The notes: a model not told the origin generated them from the letters alone. A stretch of 64,000 nucleotides of DNA from Pseudomonas sp. ICMP 561 (GCF_002699985.1 NZ_LKBT01000018.1:1-64000); one strand, 5' to 3'. Positions 47,425 to 56,571 are shown, numbered from the stretch's first letter. Program-made: numbers and translations.

Positions 47425-47692
47425 ATGTCTTCGTTGAAAATAGCAATCTTAGGTACTCATTGTCCGGCGAAGTGCATCCCTTCGGCCGTACGGAGATGAG
47501 CCCGTTTTGCGCCAGCTCTGCGGAGAAGGAACCTTCGATTTGACCGGGTTCATCGAATCCGTCAAGTCAACCGGTTACAACGGGCCTTGGGGTGTGGAAA
47601 TTCTCTCGGAGAAGTTCAGAAAGAAGCCTTTGAAAGAGCTCGCTAGCGTGTCGTTCGCTGCGTCAATGAGCGCGCTAAGCGCCAGGCCGTAA
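47425..47692 (+). pseudogene. Sugar phosphate isomerase/epimerase-like gene, internally deleted
   Basis: The start is well formed (AGGA seven bases before ATG; MSSLKIAILGT...) but hits a stop after 24 codons. In another frame, from about 47497, comes DEPVLRQLCGEGTFDLTGF, then GPWGVEILSEKFRKKPL, the C-terminus of a TIM-barrel sugar isomerase of the IolE/xylose-isomerase-like type. About 200 central codons are missing and the frame is lost. Confidence 0.65.
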
Positions 47693-47767
47693 TTCAAGTT
47701 ATGGAAAGCGAGGTAATGCCAGCGGGGCTGTCCTGCTGGCGCACATACATGACCGCACGACGCTATT

Positions 47768-48682
47768 TTAATCCAGCGCCCCACGCTCAGCCCGCAACAC
47801 GAGTTCATCCACGACACGTCGAACCTTCGGTAGCAGGTGACGTGTTTGTGGCCAGACCGCATGAATCGCCACATCGGCCGTACTGTATTTTTCCAGCACC
47901 TGAACGAGTCGCCCAGCCTCAAGGTGGTCTCGAACCAGAGAGTTCGGAATCTGACAGATACCGTGCCCAGCAACCGTCATGGAAACGATGGCGTCACCAT
48001 CACCCACTTCATGGGTGCCCGGTGGAGTAATCCGGATGAGTTCACCATTTGCATTCTGGACACTCCAACTCATCCGCTGTCCGCGACGGAAGCTTACGAT
48101 ACAACTGTGGTGCTGAAGGTCCTCAACAGATTCAGGACAGCCGTGTTTCGCAAGGTATCCGGGCGACGCGCAAATGATCTGCTTCTGCACCGTCAGACGA
48201 CGTGCAACGAGGCCACTTGAATCTTTCAATGTGCCAAAGCGAATACTGAGATCGATGCCCTCTTCGATCAAATCAATGACGGCATCGCTGAAGGTCACCG
48301 TTAATTTGAGATCGGGATTTGCGTCCAGAATTTCCAAGAGTACCGGTAGCACAACGCTGCGGCCGTACGCTGCTGGCAGATCGACCCTCAAGCGCCCACT
48401 GGGTGTTTGTTGGTGACTGGTCAGCGACGCCTCTGCTGCCAGGATTTCGTCGACAGCTGCCGAGCAACTCGCAAAATAGGCCTCTCCGTCCACGGTTAGC
48501 CCAGAGCTTCGGGTGGTGCGATGGAAGAGTTTGCAGCCAAGCCGTTCTTCAAGCTTCGCAATGCTTTTTCCCACTGCTGACTTGGTGATGCCCAGCCGAT
48601 CGGCAGCCTTGGTAAAGCTTCCTGTGCGTGCGGCTGTCACGAAGATCAGCACACCACTGAGGGCCTGTTCAATCTGCGCCAT
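47768..48682 (-). CDS. LysR-family transcriptional regulator
   Basis: A 304-residue LysR protein with an intact helix-turn-helix (VTAARTGSFTKAADRLGITKSAVGKSIAKLE) followed by FHRTTRS and a substrate-binding domain with the CASPGYLAKHG motif of the CrgA-like subgroup. It is divergent from the MFS efflux gene at 49077 across a 394-bp gap, the usual arrangement for a regulator of its neighbour. The gap showed no additional gene. Confidence 0.93.
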   Translation of the reverse strand: MAQIEQALSGVLIFVTAARTGSFTKAADRLGITKSAVGKSIAKLEERLGCKLFHRTTRSSGLTVDGEAYFASCSAAVDEILAAEASLTSHQQTPSGRLRVDLPAAYGRSVVLPVLLEILDANPDLKLTVTFSDAVIDLIEEGIDLSIRFGTLKDSSGLVARRLTVQKQIICASPGYLAKHGCPESVEDLQHHSCIVSFRRGQRMSWSVQNANGELIRITPPGTHEVGDGDAIVSMTVAGHGICQIPNSLVRDHLEAGRLVQVLEKYSTADVAIHAVWPQTRHLLPKVRRVVDELVLRAERGALD

Positions 48683-49076
48683 TGTAGACTTTTACTCCCT
48701 TCTGCAAGAAAGAATAGGCGGTCTTTCTATCCATAGCTCTACCTTAGCCTGTTCCCAAAGTGTTTCCTACCCATTGGGATTTGCAGTTTCTGCACCCGAA
48801 CGTTCTTCGTGAACGCTTCGTCCAGGCAAGTTAAGAGGACATCACCGCGTTCCACGATCGCAGGTTACCTGCAAACAAGTAGAGAAATACTCAACTCTGT
48901 TGCTACTGAGAGCGCCTTTATCAACCTAGAAGATACGGGCAAAGTCACATCTTGAAATATCCATTCCCTGCGAGTCATTGCCGCAACAGGAAGTGGCGAG
49001 CACCCATCGCCTTCTTTCTCTCAGGCCCGCGTTAAAGCGCGACGACTCCAACTCAAAAATACACAGGATGAAGACT

Positions 49077-50237
49077 ATGCCTTTAGCTTTATGGGCGCTG
49101 GCCCTCAGTGCATTCGGAATCGGAACGACTGAATTCGTCATCGCAGGGCTTCTGCCCCAAGTGGCTGCAGATTTCAATATTTCCATCCCCCAGGCCGGTA
49201 ATCTGGCAACCGTATACGCCTTGGGCGTATTCGTAGGCGCACCTCTGCTGATCATTCTGGGTACCCGCATTCCTCGTAAACCTATGCTTCTGCTCCTCAT
49301 GAGTTTGTTTGTCATCGGCAACTTCGTCACGGCAACAGCAAGCGACTTCGATATCGCACTGCTGGGTCGGTTAGTGACCTCTTTGACTCACGGCGCATTC
49401 TTCGGCATCGGTGCAATCCTCGCCGCCGACCTGGTTGCGCCGAACAAACGCGTTCAGGCCATCTCGTTCATGTTCTCCGGCTTGACGGTCGCCAATCTGG
49501 TAGGCGTTCCGGTCGGCACCTGGCTGAGCCAGGTGATGAGCTGGCGCGACACCTTCTACGCGATCACGATCATGGGTGTGCTGGGCTTCATCGGCGTGTT
49601 GATGCTAATACCCAAAATCCCTAACCACGAGCGCCCTCAGATCAAGAAAGAATTCGCAGCGTTTGCGAACCCCCGCGTCTTGCTCGCGATGGGCATCACC
49701 GTCTTTGGCCCGGCAGCGTTCTTTACTTCAATCACCTACATCGCACCGATGATGGTCGAAATAGCAAGGTTTGACCCTGGTAGCGTGACGTGGCTGATGG
49801 TTGTCTTCGGTCTCGGCCTGTTCGTTGGCAACATCCTGGGTGGTCGTTATGCCGACAAGGCTCTGATGCCACTGCTGTACCTGACGCTGGGTGGCCAGGC
49901 AATCGTCTTGCTGATCTTCAGCCTGACCGCTCACAGCCAGATCATGTCGGTGGCCTGCATACTGCTCATGGCAGGTTTTGGCTTCGCAACCGTCTCCCCT
50001 ATCCAGAAACTCGTCATGGACAAGGCCCGAGCGGCGGGCGCTCCGACCCTGGCATCTGCGGTAAACATCGGCCTGTTCAACCTCGGCAACGCCATCGGTG
50101 CTTGGGTGGGTGGCATTGTGATCGCTGCCGGCCTGGGCCTGGCTGCCCCTAACTGGGCAGGTGCCATTCTTTCAATGATTGCGCTCTTGCTAGCTTTGGC
50201 ATCCGGGGCGCTGGACCGTAAGCACAGTAGCCGGTGA
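49077..50237 (+). CDS. MFS transporter, DHA1 family (AraJ/YdhP-like efflux)
   Basis: A 386-residue 12-helix drug:H+ antiporter-type permease. SAFGIGTTEFVIAGLLPQVA at the start and the GRLVTSLTHGAFFGIGAILA helix with PVGTWLSQ (motif C-like) are typical of the AraJ/YdhP group of sugar or drug exporters. ATG at 49077 is eight bases after AGGA; an in-frame ATG nine bases upstream is possible. Probably regulated by the divergent LysR gene. Substrate unknown. Confidence 0.9.
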   Translation: MPLALWALALSAFGIGTTEFVIAGLLPQVAADFNISIPQAGNLATVYALGVFVGAPLLIILGTRIPRKPMLLLLMSLFVIGNFVTATASDFDIALLGRLVTSLTHGAFFGIGAILAADLVAPNKRVQAISFMFSGLTVANLVGVPVGTWLSQVMSWRDTFYAITIMGVLGFIGVLMLIPKIPNHERPQIKKEFAAFANPRVLLAMGITVFGPAAFFTSITYIAPMMVEIARFDPGSVTWLMVVFGLGLFVGNILGGRYADKALMPLLYLTLGGQAIVLLIFSLTAHSQIMSVACILLMAGFGFATVSPIQKLVMDKARAAGAPTLASAVNIGLFNLGNAIGAWVGGIVIAAGLGLAAPNWAGAILSMIALLLALASGALDRKHSSR

Positions 50238-50460
50238 GTTGGCAGGACGAGAATATGTGCCGCAAATGCCCGTCCGGGCCACGGATGCCAAGCCAAGCTA
50301 TTGATGTCTTGTCCATATAGCTTGCTTAAGCACCCGAAAAGCGCCTGACACCGTGTGACCGTTTATACGGCTGTCACTTGTTCGCAATGGCCAGGCTGGG
50401 TTTCAGGTTGATTTTCTCCAGCATGAAGGTAAAACAGTCACCATTCATCCAGCACAGAAT

Positions 50461-51102
50461 ATGGAGGGCAGCTTGTCAGGTAAAAAATGGATTCCAGCGG
50501 TCAGTCAGCGTTTTGAAGAGTCCATCTGGCGAACGGCCAACTGGCTAAATGAGCCGAACCATTGCCTCGCCTATTCAGACGACTCATTGGAGGTGGTGAC
50601 TGATTTCCAGACCGATTTCTGGCGGGTAACTCACTACGGATTCATACGAGACAGCGGGCATTTTCTGGGGTTTAAAACCACGGGTGGCTTCACTGCTCAA
50701 GTGAGGATTAACGCCGAGTTCCGCGAGCTTTATGATCAAGCCGGGATTATGGTCAGGCTCAATGAGCAGACATGGGTCAAGGCCGGGATTGAGTTCAACG
50801 ATGGAAATCCGATGATCAGCAGCGTGCTCACCGTAGGCAGATCAGACTGGGCGCCCGGCTCCTTTACAGGAGACCCCGACGACTTTTGGCTTCGTGTGAC
50901 CGTTTCCGATGGCGTGCTGCGCTTGCAGTATTCAACAGATGGCGTGAGCTGGCCATTGCTAAGACTTGCCCCCTTTCCAGAGGCGGAAAGCTATGAGGTT
51001 GGCCCTATTTGCTGCACCCCGCAGCGCGAAGGGTTAAAGGTAAGATTTTCCGAATGGTCTTTGACGCCGCCCTTGGGGCGGGATTTACATGATTTAAGCT
51101 AG
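50461..51102 (+). CDS. DUF1349 protein (concanavalin-like fold)
   Basis: A 213-residue cytosolic protein of the DUF1349 family, once called 'regulation of enolase 1'. Segments such as DFQTDFWRVTHYGFIRDSG, AGIMVRLNEQTWVKAGIEF and DDFWLRVTVSDGVLRLQYS form the beta-sandwich pattern. The biochemical role of the family is unclear. Start: ATG at 50461 is in frame, but a GGAGGG just inside the frame could instead serve a TTG at 50473, which would remove four residues. Confidence 0.85.
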   Translation: MEGSLSGKKWIPAVSQRFEESIWRTANWLNEPNHCLAYSDDSLEVVTDFQTDFWRVTHYGFIRDSGHFLGFKTTGGFTAQVRINAEFRELYDQAGIMVRLNEQTWVKAGIEFNDGNPMISSVLTVGRSDWAPGSFTGDPDDFWLRVTVSDGVLRLQYSTDGVSWPLLRLAPFPEAESYEVGPICCTPQREGLKVRFSEWSLTPPLGRDLHDLS

Positions 51103-51241
51103 CTCCGACTTATGTGAGCGCAGACTTAATCTGTAATGCCGGGCTCGGCGCGTGTAGAACCTCCGACCTTCGGTCAGTGATCGCGAGCAAACTGGCAATA
51201 CCAGCGTCGAAGGGTTCATACACCCTGCTCAGGAGATGCCA

Positions 51242-51679
51242 ATGAAAAGCTTAATGACTCCACTGGCCTTGCTGCTTGGTATGACGGGCAGCCAGGTAAT
51301 GGCTGACACCGCGTCGAACCCCTTGGTCAGTGAGCGCTGGCAGTCCCGGCCGTTGATCGTCGTGGCACCCAGCGCGAGCGACGCGACCTGGCTTGAATTC
51401 CAGCAAGAGCTGATGAAACCTGCCAACCGCGAAGCCTTTGTCGAACGGGAGATGGTGCTGTATTCCGTGGTCGATGGCGTCGGCAAGCGCAACGATCAGG
51501 CTCTGGACCCAAAGGCCACGTTGGCGCTGCTCAATACACTGGATGTGAAGTCCGATAGCCCGACACGTCTGCTCCTGGTGGGCAAAGACGGCGGTACAAA
51601 AGTGGACCAGTACGCGCCGCTGGACATCAAGGCGATTTTCGCGACCATCGACAAAATGCCGATGCGCCAGAATCGCTAG
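51242..51679 (+). CDS. DUF4174 secreted protein
   Basis: A 145-residue protein with a signal peptide cleaved near MADTAS (about residue 22). The mature domain (RPLIVVAPSASDATWLEFQQEL ... TRLLLVGKDGGTKVDQYAPLDI) matches DUF4174, a thioredoxin-like fold without the CxxC. ATG at 51242 is six bases after GGAG. A gctggcc/ggccagc stem at about 51710-51734 follows. Function unknown. Confidence 0.85.
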   Translation: MKSLMTPLALLLGMTGSQVMADTASNPLVSERWQSRPLIVVAPSASDATWLEFQQELMKPANREAFVEREMVLYSVVDGVGKRNDQALDPKATLALLNTLDVKSDSPTRLLLVGKDGGTKVDQYAPLDIKAIFATIDKMPMRQNR

Positions 51680-51757
51680 CTTCGTGCACTCTCAGCTTGT
51701 GGAAGTTGGAGCTGGCCGCCTCCAGTGGGCCAGCAATCAACTGAATGCCACTGTATC

Positions 51758-52963
51758 TCAATGACCAACAACCACTTGCCCGGACTGCCTGTCACCTCCT
51801 GCAAAACCATGGACTCGGGCTCGGGATGCAATGGCCAGACTTAGCAGTAAAAGCACCAATAGAACCCACGGAAAAGAGCTCACCCCCCATTGCCCAAGCA
51901 ACACACCCCCCAGTAATCCGCCTCCTGCAATAGCGCTGTTCCAGACCACAACGTTCATCGAAAGCGCAACGTCAGCGCCCTCACCTGCCGAGTCGGCAAG
52001 CGCGGTTTGCAAAAGCGTGGCAGCGCCACCGAAAGTCAGGCCCCAGATAAATACCCCGACGTAAATGGCCGCAGCTGTGTTTGAAAACAAGCCAAGCAAT
52101 ACCGAAACCGCTGCGAAGGTTACGAGGCTGACCAACACGGTTGTCCGCAGATAACGATCAACCAGCCGTCCCGTTACCCATATGCCCGCCAACGCGGCGA
52201 CGCCAAATGTGAGCAACACCAGATCCACATCATTTGCCAGCCCGGCCTCGGCGACGAAGGGCGCGATATAGGTGTAAAGAATGTTATGAGCCAGCATCCA
52301 GGTGAACACGACGCCCAATACAGGGCGCACACCCGGCGTAAAGAACACCTGACGGAGCGCCATGCGCTGTGACGAAGACTGGCCGGGATAGTCCGGCACG
52401 TTGACCAATACCCAGACGATCAACACCAGCGTCATTCCGGACATCAATCCAAATGCCATGCGCCAGCCCATGAAACTACCCAGCCAGGTTCCCAAAGGCA
52501 CGCCGAGCGACAACGCGATGGGCGTTCCCACCATGGCAACCGCCAGCGCGCGGCCTTGCAACCGGGGCACAACCATCCGTCGTGCATAACCTGCGATCAG
52601 GCTCCAGGCCAGACCCGCAGACACCCCGGCGAAAAACCTCGCGACCAACGTCAGCCAGTAATTTGAAGACAACGCAGTGATGGAGTTGAAAATCAGAAAG
52701 CCGACAATCGTCAACAGCAGGACCGTTCTACGACGCCAGCTTTGTGTAGCGATGGTCAGCGGAATGGCTGCCAGAAGTGAGCCCAACGCGTAAACAGTCA
52801 CCATCTGCCCGGCAAACGATGCCGATACTCCCAGGCCACTGCCGATCTCGGGCAGCAAACCGGCCGGCAACGTCTCAGTCACGATGCATATGAACCCCGT
52901 CATCGCCAATGCGAGTAACGCCCCAAGCGGAAGCTTTTCGCTTTGTTTCTGATCTGCAGTCAT
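51758..52963 (-). CDS. MFS transporter, DHA1 family efflux pump
   Basis: A 401-residue 12-helix permease starting LPLGALLALAMTGFICIVTETLPAGLLPEI, with GSLLAAIPLT, ARFFAGVSAGLAWSLIAGYA and motif C-like IALSLGVPLGTWLG, typical of the arabinose-efflux/chloramphenicol-resistance-type DHA1 group. It is divergent from the TetR gene at 53088 with an operator-like palindrome between them. Substrate unknown. Confidence 0.9.
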   Translation of the reverse strand: MTADQKQSEKLPLGALLALAMTGFICIVTETLPAGLLPEIGSGLGVSASFAGQMVTVYALGSLLAAIPLTIATQSWRRRTVLLLTIVGFLIFNSITALSSNYWLTLVARFFAGVSAGLAWSLIAGYARRMVVPRLQGRALAVAMVGTPIALSLGVPLGTWLGSFMGWRMAFGLMSGMTLVLIVWVLVNVPDYPGQSSSQRMALRQVFFTPGVRPVLGVVFTWMLAHNILYTYIAPFVAEAGLANDVDLVLLTFGVAALAGIWVTGRLVDRYLRTTVLVSLVTFAAVSVLLGLFSNTAAAIYVGVFIWGLTFGGAATLLQTALADSAGEGADVALSMNVVVWNSAIAGGGLLGGVLLGQWGVSSFPWVLLVLLLLSLAIASRARVHGFAGGDRQSGQVVVGH

Positions 52964-52980
52964 TCGAATCTCCCGACTAA

Positions 52981-52996
52981 TATACTGATCGGTATA
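52981..52996. promoter_or_regulatory. Palindromic operator for the TetR/MFS pair
   Basis: tatactgatcggtata is a 16-bp near-perfect palindrome, 18 bp upstream of the MFS start codon in the 124-bp divergent gap. It is a natural TetR-family operator. Confidence 0.65.
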
Positions 52997-53087
52997 AATA
53001 TAGGGAGAAGCTACGGGATGGTCAACGACTTATGTATCGATTAGTATTTAAGTAGCTTCACTCAACTACGTCTGAAGGAGATCCGGC

Positions 53088-53711
53088 ATGGCACAGATGG
53101 GACGTCCACGCACGTTTGACCGTGACGTGGCAATCACGCAGGCGCTGCATTTATTCTGGGAGCATGGCTACGATGCGACATCCCTCAGTCAGCTCAAGGC
53201 CCACATCGGCGGAGGCATCACTGCGCCTAGCTTTTACGCCGCCTTTGGCTCCAAGCAGGCCCTGTTCACTGAGGTCATGGAGCGCTACCTCACCACCCAC
53301 GGCCGGGTGACCGACAGCCTGTTTGATGCCGCCCTGCCGCCCAGGGAAGCAATTGAACTGACCCTGCGCCGCTCGGCGAAAATGCAGTGCGAGGCCGATC
53401 ATCCCAAAGGGTGTCTGGTGTCGTTAGGACTGATGAGCGCTTGCTCGGACGAGAGCAAGGCCATCTCCGAACCGCTCGCACGGGCAAGAAACCTGAACCG
53501 TGCGGGTATCGTTGCCTGTATCGAACGCGCCATTAACACAGGCGAATTGCCCGCGACGGTGATGCCGGAAACTCTCGCCGCCGTGTTCGACAGCTTCATG
53601 TTGGGCCTCTCGACGCTGGCGCGCGACGGCGTTCCACATGCCACACTGGATGCCGCAGTGACTCAGGTGATGGGGCTTTGGGATAGCTTGCGCATCGTTG
53701 CCGAGGAATGA
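53088..53711 (+). CDS. TetR/AcrR-family transcriptional regulator
   Basis: A 207-residue regulator. The N-terminal DNA-binding domain reads GRPRTFDRDVAITQALHLFWEHGY, then FYAAFGSKQALFTEV; the C-terminal domain has the C-containing CEADHPKGCLVSLGL stretch of a well-populated subgroup. ATG is preceded by AAGGAG at good spacing. It is expected to repress the divergent MFS gene. Its 3' end (53641-53670) is duplicated at 55304-55333. Confidence 0.92.
   Translation: MAQMGRPRTFDRDVAITQALHLFWEHGYDATSLSQLKAHIGGGITAPSFYAAFGSKQALFTEVMERYLTTHGRVTDSLFDAALPPREAIELTLRRSAKMQCEADHPKGCLVSLGLMSACSDESKAISEPLARARNLNRAGIVACIERAINTGELPATVMPETLAAVFDSFMLGLSTLARDGVPHATLDAAVTQVMGLWDSLRIVAEE
53641..53670. repeat. 30-bp direct repeat, copy 1 (within TetR 3' end)
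   Basis: ccacactggatgccgcagtg... differs by one base from 55304-55333. The two copies bracket the three small genes that follow. Confidence 0.8.
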
Positions 53712-53739
53712 AGGGCCGCAGCCAAGAAGGATGTTGTTT

Positions 53740-54188
53740 ATGCGTCATTGGAATTATAGATATCTTGCGTTAGCGCTATTCCTGTCGGGATTGGCTTTCT
53801 CCATATACAAAACATTTCAGGCAGAAGTTGTTCCTATCAAAGAGTATCAACGGGCACGAGCCGAACTCGCCAACATCATCCCACCCGCGGGTGACAGGTT
53901 AGGGGATCAGAGTAGTAGCTATCAAACTTACCGGGCGTTCAGCCGCTACGACTATACAAGTGTTCAATCCAAAGAATGGGTCTCATCATTTTTTACGCAC
54001 CAACTGGAGTCAGCAGGCTGGCTAACGAACCTATATGGCAAAGAAGGAATATTTTTTTGCAAGAACGGACTCAGGGTCGACCTGAGCTACTCGGCTACTC
54101 GGCTACCCGCGAGACTCGATATTCCTTAGGTTTCATGCTGGGGGACCAGCCCGGCGAAAGTGACAAGGGCTGCCAAGGCGCCGGATAA
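53740..54188 (+). pseudogene. Unknown membrane-anchored protein gene, frameshifted by an 8-bp duplication
   Basis: ATG at 53740 follows AGAAGG by nine bases. The product begins with a basic N-terminus and one membrane segment (residues 8-25), then an extracytoplasmic domain. At 54087-54102 the octamer ctactcgg occurs twice in tandem; as printed, the frame ends at 54129 with LPARLDIP. Removing one copy would give SATRETRYSLGFMLGDQPG and extend the frame to 54188 (146 residues). I infer the longer version is ancestral. No family recognised. Confidence 0.65.
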
Positions 54189-54317
54189 CGTAGCCTTGAA
54201 TCTTTTTTCTGTTTGCTTCACCTCCTTCCCGTTGGAAACAAGTGACGTAGAATCCTGGTACATCCGAAATACGATGGATCCTCACACGCCTCCAATCATT
54301 AGTTCGAGCTCGATACA

Positions 54318-54773
54318 GTGACGATTGAATCCTGCAAGTCTCTCTTTCTTACCTCCCTTACTGAGCCAGATGAGGGAGGTCTTCAGTTGGTCGTTCGTGA
54401 AGGTCAAGAATGCAGATCCCCTGAGGAAATTGCCAAAGCCAAAGCTTTACAACCGGATCTAAGCTCGCTTTTGGAAAAAGCCACCCTGATAAGGCACGGT
54501 CCAGGCTGTAGAGTCTTCACGTTACATTGGCCAGGCTACATATCGTACGCAGTCGAAAATGAAAGCTACTCCCTTAACTGCACCACAGATGAAAGAACGG
54601 GGAAGCTGTTCAGACTCTATAGCAAATCAGCCTATCTGGACTATTTAGCGAAAGTGACCTTCGCAAGCGACGTTTATCCCGGACCGTTTAAACATTGGGC
54701 TGTCGTTTGTGAGGACCACGTTGTCAATATCGCATCGTGTGACGAACCGATTATTGCCATCCAGACTATTTAG
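54318..54773 (+). CDS. Hypothetical protein, 151 residues
   Basis: Cytosolic-looking protein, not recognised. It contains several cysteines (CKSLFL, QECRSPEE, GPGCRVF, LNCTTDE, VCEDH) and a balanced charged composition with no signal or membrane segment. ATG at 54318 lacks a clear Shine-Dalgarno site. It lies inside the 1.6-kb stretch bounded by 30-bp repeats, followed closely by another unknown gene. Small cysteine-containing orphans in such cassettes can be immunity proteins; that is speculation. Confidence 0.55.
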   Translation: MTIESCKSLFLTSLTEPDEGGLQLVVREGQECRSPEEIAKAKALQPDLSSLLEKATLIRHGPGCRVFTLHWPGYISYAVENESYSLNCTTDERTGKLFRLYSKSAYLDYLAKVTFASDVYPGPFKHWAVVCEDHVVNIASCDEPIIAIQTI

Positions 54774-54828
54774 ACTGCGGCGTCAAATTGACCCAAAGTG
54801 TGCTGACCTACTGCTCGATGGAGCCACT

Positions 54829-55278
54829 ATGTACATAGTCCACGATTCCCGCTCAGACGAAATCCTCAGGCTTGAGCACCTACTGGAGGGGTTCAACTAT
54901 ACCGTCTGGCTCAACACTTACGGGCCTTTTGAGCTGAACACAACGCTTGAGGAGCAACTGTCCCATTCCATTGGTAACGAAGTAATCATTGGCAGCCATT
55001 CCAGCGTGACGCCAAGCGAAGCCCGCAGCGAGATTACAGAGCGATTGCTGCACTTGGGAGATGAAGGTTATGGCCCGATAGATCTAACCGCAAAGCACGC
55101 AGAAATCCTGAACCTTCTTGAAACCCTATTAAAGAATATCAACCTCGACCACGCCAACACCGTCACTTCGTTTTGGCTCACGAAAGGCCATCCGGCGTAC
55201 CCGGTATTCTGGGAGTTTTCGTTTGATATCATTTCCGACGGTAAACGATTGATTCTAATGGGTAGCAGCAGCGACTAG
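54829..55278 (+). CDS. Hypothetical protein, 149 residues
   Basis: ATG at 54829 sits six bases after GGAG; an open frame extends 40 codons upstream over the end of the previous gene and is discounted. The acidic product (MYIVHDSRSDEILRLEHLLE ...) has no membrane segment. Not recognised. It is 55 bp after the preceding hypothetical gene and probably cotranscribed. Confidence 0.6.
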   Translation: MYIVHDSRSDEILRLEHLLEGFNYTVWLNTYGPFELNTTLEEQLSHSIGNEVIIGSHSSVTPSEARSEITERLLHLGDEGYGPIDLTAKHAEILNLLETLLKNINLDHANTVTSFWLTKGHPAYPVFWEFSFDIISDGKRLILMGSSSD

Positions 55279-55303
55279 CCTACGAAGGCTTGGCTTTCGG
55301 ACG

Positions 55304-55333
55304 CCACATTGGATGCCGCAGTGACTCAGGTGA
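55304..55333. repeat. 30-bp direct repeat, copy 2 (TetR-tail remnant)
   Basis: 29 of 30 bases match the TetR gene at 53641-53670, and the frame still encodes DATLDAAVTQV. It marks the right edge of the small-gene cassette. Confidence 0.8.
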
Positions 55334-55457
55334 CCGGTACTCGCGCAGCGTACGGATCTCAAGAATTGATTGTCGTTTGCCCCATACCATACCGGGTATC
55401 ACCTCCCACGCCCGCTTTTCGATAAACTTCAGCTTTCGTCTGTCAGTGAGAGCGTCC

Positions 55458-56336
55458 ATGTCTACCAAGGTCATATCCAGAGCAGCCGAGCAAGCCGCCT
55501 CACTGGAGAGCCGTATTCGTGGCCGGTATGAACAGATGTCAGCGGTTGAGCAGAAGCTGTCCGACGTAATCCTCGCTTCGCCCGGCCACCTGGCGATGCA
55601 GACTGCGACTGAGCTGGCGATCAGTGCCGGTGTTTCCAAGGCCACTACCACCCGCTTCTTCCGCGCGTTGGGCTATGACTCGTATGAGAAGGCTCGCCGA
55701 GATGCGCGCAAAGCCAGCACTGGCGGCTCGCCTTTATATTTGCAGCATCTAGGTGAAGATGACCACGACCCTCAGACACTGATTCAGCATCACCTGAATC
55801 AGGAAGTCACCAACCTGATCAAAACCTACGAGTCCCTCGCTCAGGCAGATCTGTTTCAGATCGCACAGGCCATCGCCAAAGCCCGTCGAGTCGTACTGAT
55901 CGGTTATCGCCACAGCCAGACCATCGCCGTCATGTTTCGCAGCAACCTCATCCAGGTCCGCAGCGACATCCTGTTGCTTCCTGCACCCGGCGATTCTCTG
56001 GCCGAGTACCTCGCAGGGCTAGACGAGCGCGACGTAGCCATCTGTATTGGCTTGCGCCGTCGTGTGCCGCAGCTTGAAAGTGGCATGGCAGCAATGAATG
56101 CCCTCGGCGTACAGATTCTGTATATCTCTGATGTGCTGGCCGGTAAGCCTGCGAAGCTGGCGAAGTGGGTCATACGCTGCCACACCGAGGGCACCCTGAT
56201 GTTCGACAGCAATTCGAGCATCGCAGGTATCACCAACCTCCTCTGCTCGCTGGTCGGCAGGGAGCTGTCCAGCGAAAAATCGACGCATCTGGCCAACGCC
56301 GAGATTCTGCATCAGGAACTGGGCGAGCTGGAATAG
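55458..56336 (+). CDS. RpiR/MurR-family transcriptional regulator
   Basis: A 292-residue regulator with an N-terminal RpiR helix-turn-helix (EQKLSDVILASPGHLAMQTATELA, then GVSKATTTRFFRALGYDSYE) and a C-terminal SIS sugar-isomerase-like domain (VVLIGYRHSQTIAVMFRSNL ... NSSIAGITNLL). ATG at 55458; the frame is open 56 codons upstream through the cassette edge, discounted. It is followed in the same direction by the ureide operon, and a double operator lies at 56431-56477, so it most likely controls that operon. Confidence 0.92.
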   Translation: MSTKVISRAAEQAASLESRIRGRYEQMSAVEQKLSDVILASPGHLAMQTATELAISAGVSKATTTRFFRALGYDSYEKARRDARKASTGGSPLYLQHLGEDDHDPQTLIQHHLNQEVTNLIKTYESLAQADLFQIAQAIAKARRVVLIGYRHSQTIAVMFRSNLIQVRSDILLLPAPGDSLAEYLAGLDERDVAICIGLRRRVPQLESGMAAMNALGVQILYISDVLAGKPAKLAKWVIRCHTEGTLMFDSNSSIAGITNLLCSLVGRELSSEKSTHLANAEILHQELGELE

Positions 56337-56430
56337 ATCCCGATAGCGACCTATACGGCACCATAACGGGACGGCCGCGCACCAGCGCGGGGCGAGCCAC
56401 CCTGGTGCCAAAGCTCATGACCATCCGTAC

Positions 56431-56477
56431 AAGAAACACTGGTTTCATGATTTTATCTTTTGAAACCATTGTTTCTT
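56431..56477. promoter_or_regulatory. Double GAAAC-N4-GTTTC operator upstream of the ureide operon
   Basis: Two sites, gaaacactggtttc (56433-56446) and gaaaccattgtttc (56462-56475), are each palindromic and together form a large inverted repeat of about 47 bp. They lie 95 bp before the binding-protein gene and 95 bp after the RpiR gene. RpiR dimers binding paired sites is the natural inference. Confidence 0.7.
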
Positions 56478-56571
56478 AAGGCTTGCTGATCTTCTTTCAA
56501 GTCCGCAAGCAACGCTGGCACAGAAACTGCGATACCCCTTTGGTCTTCATACCGAACCAAAGGGCGCCATC

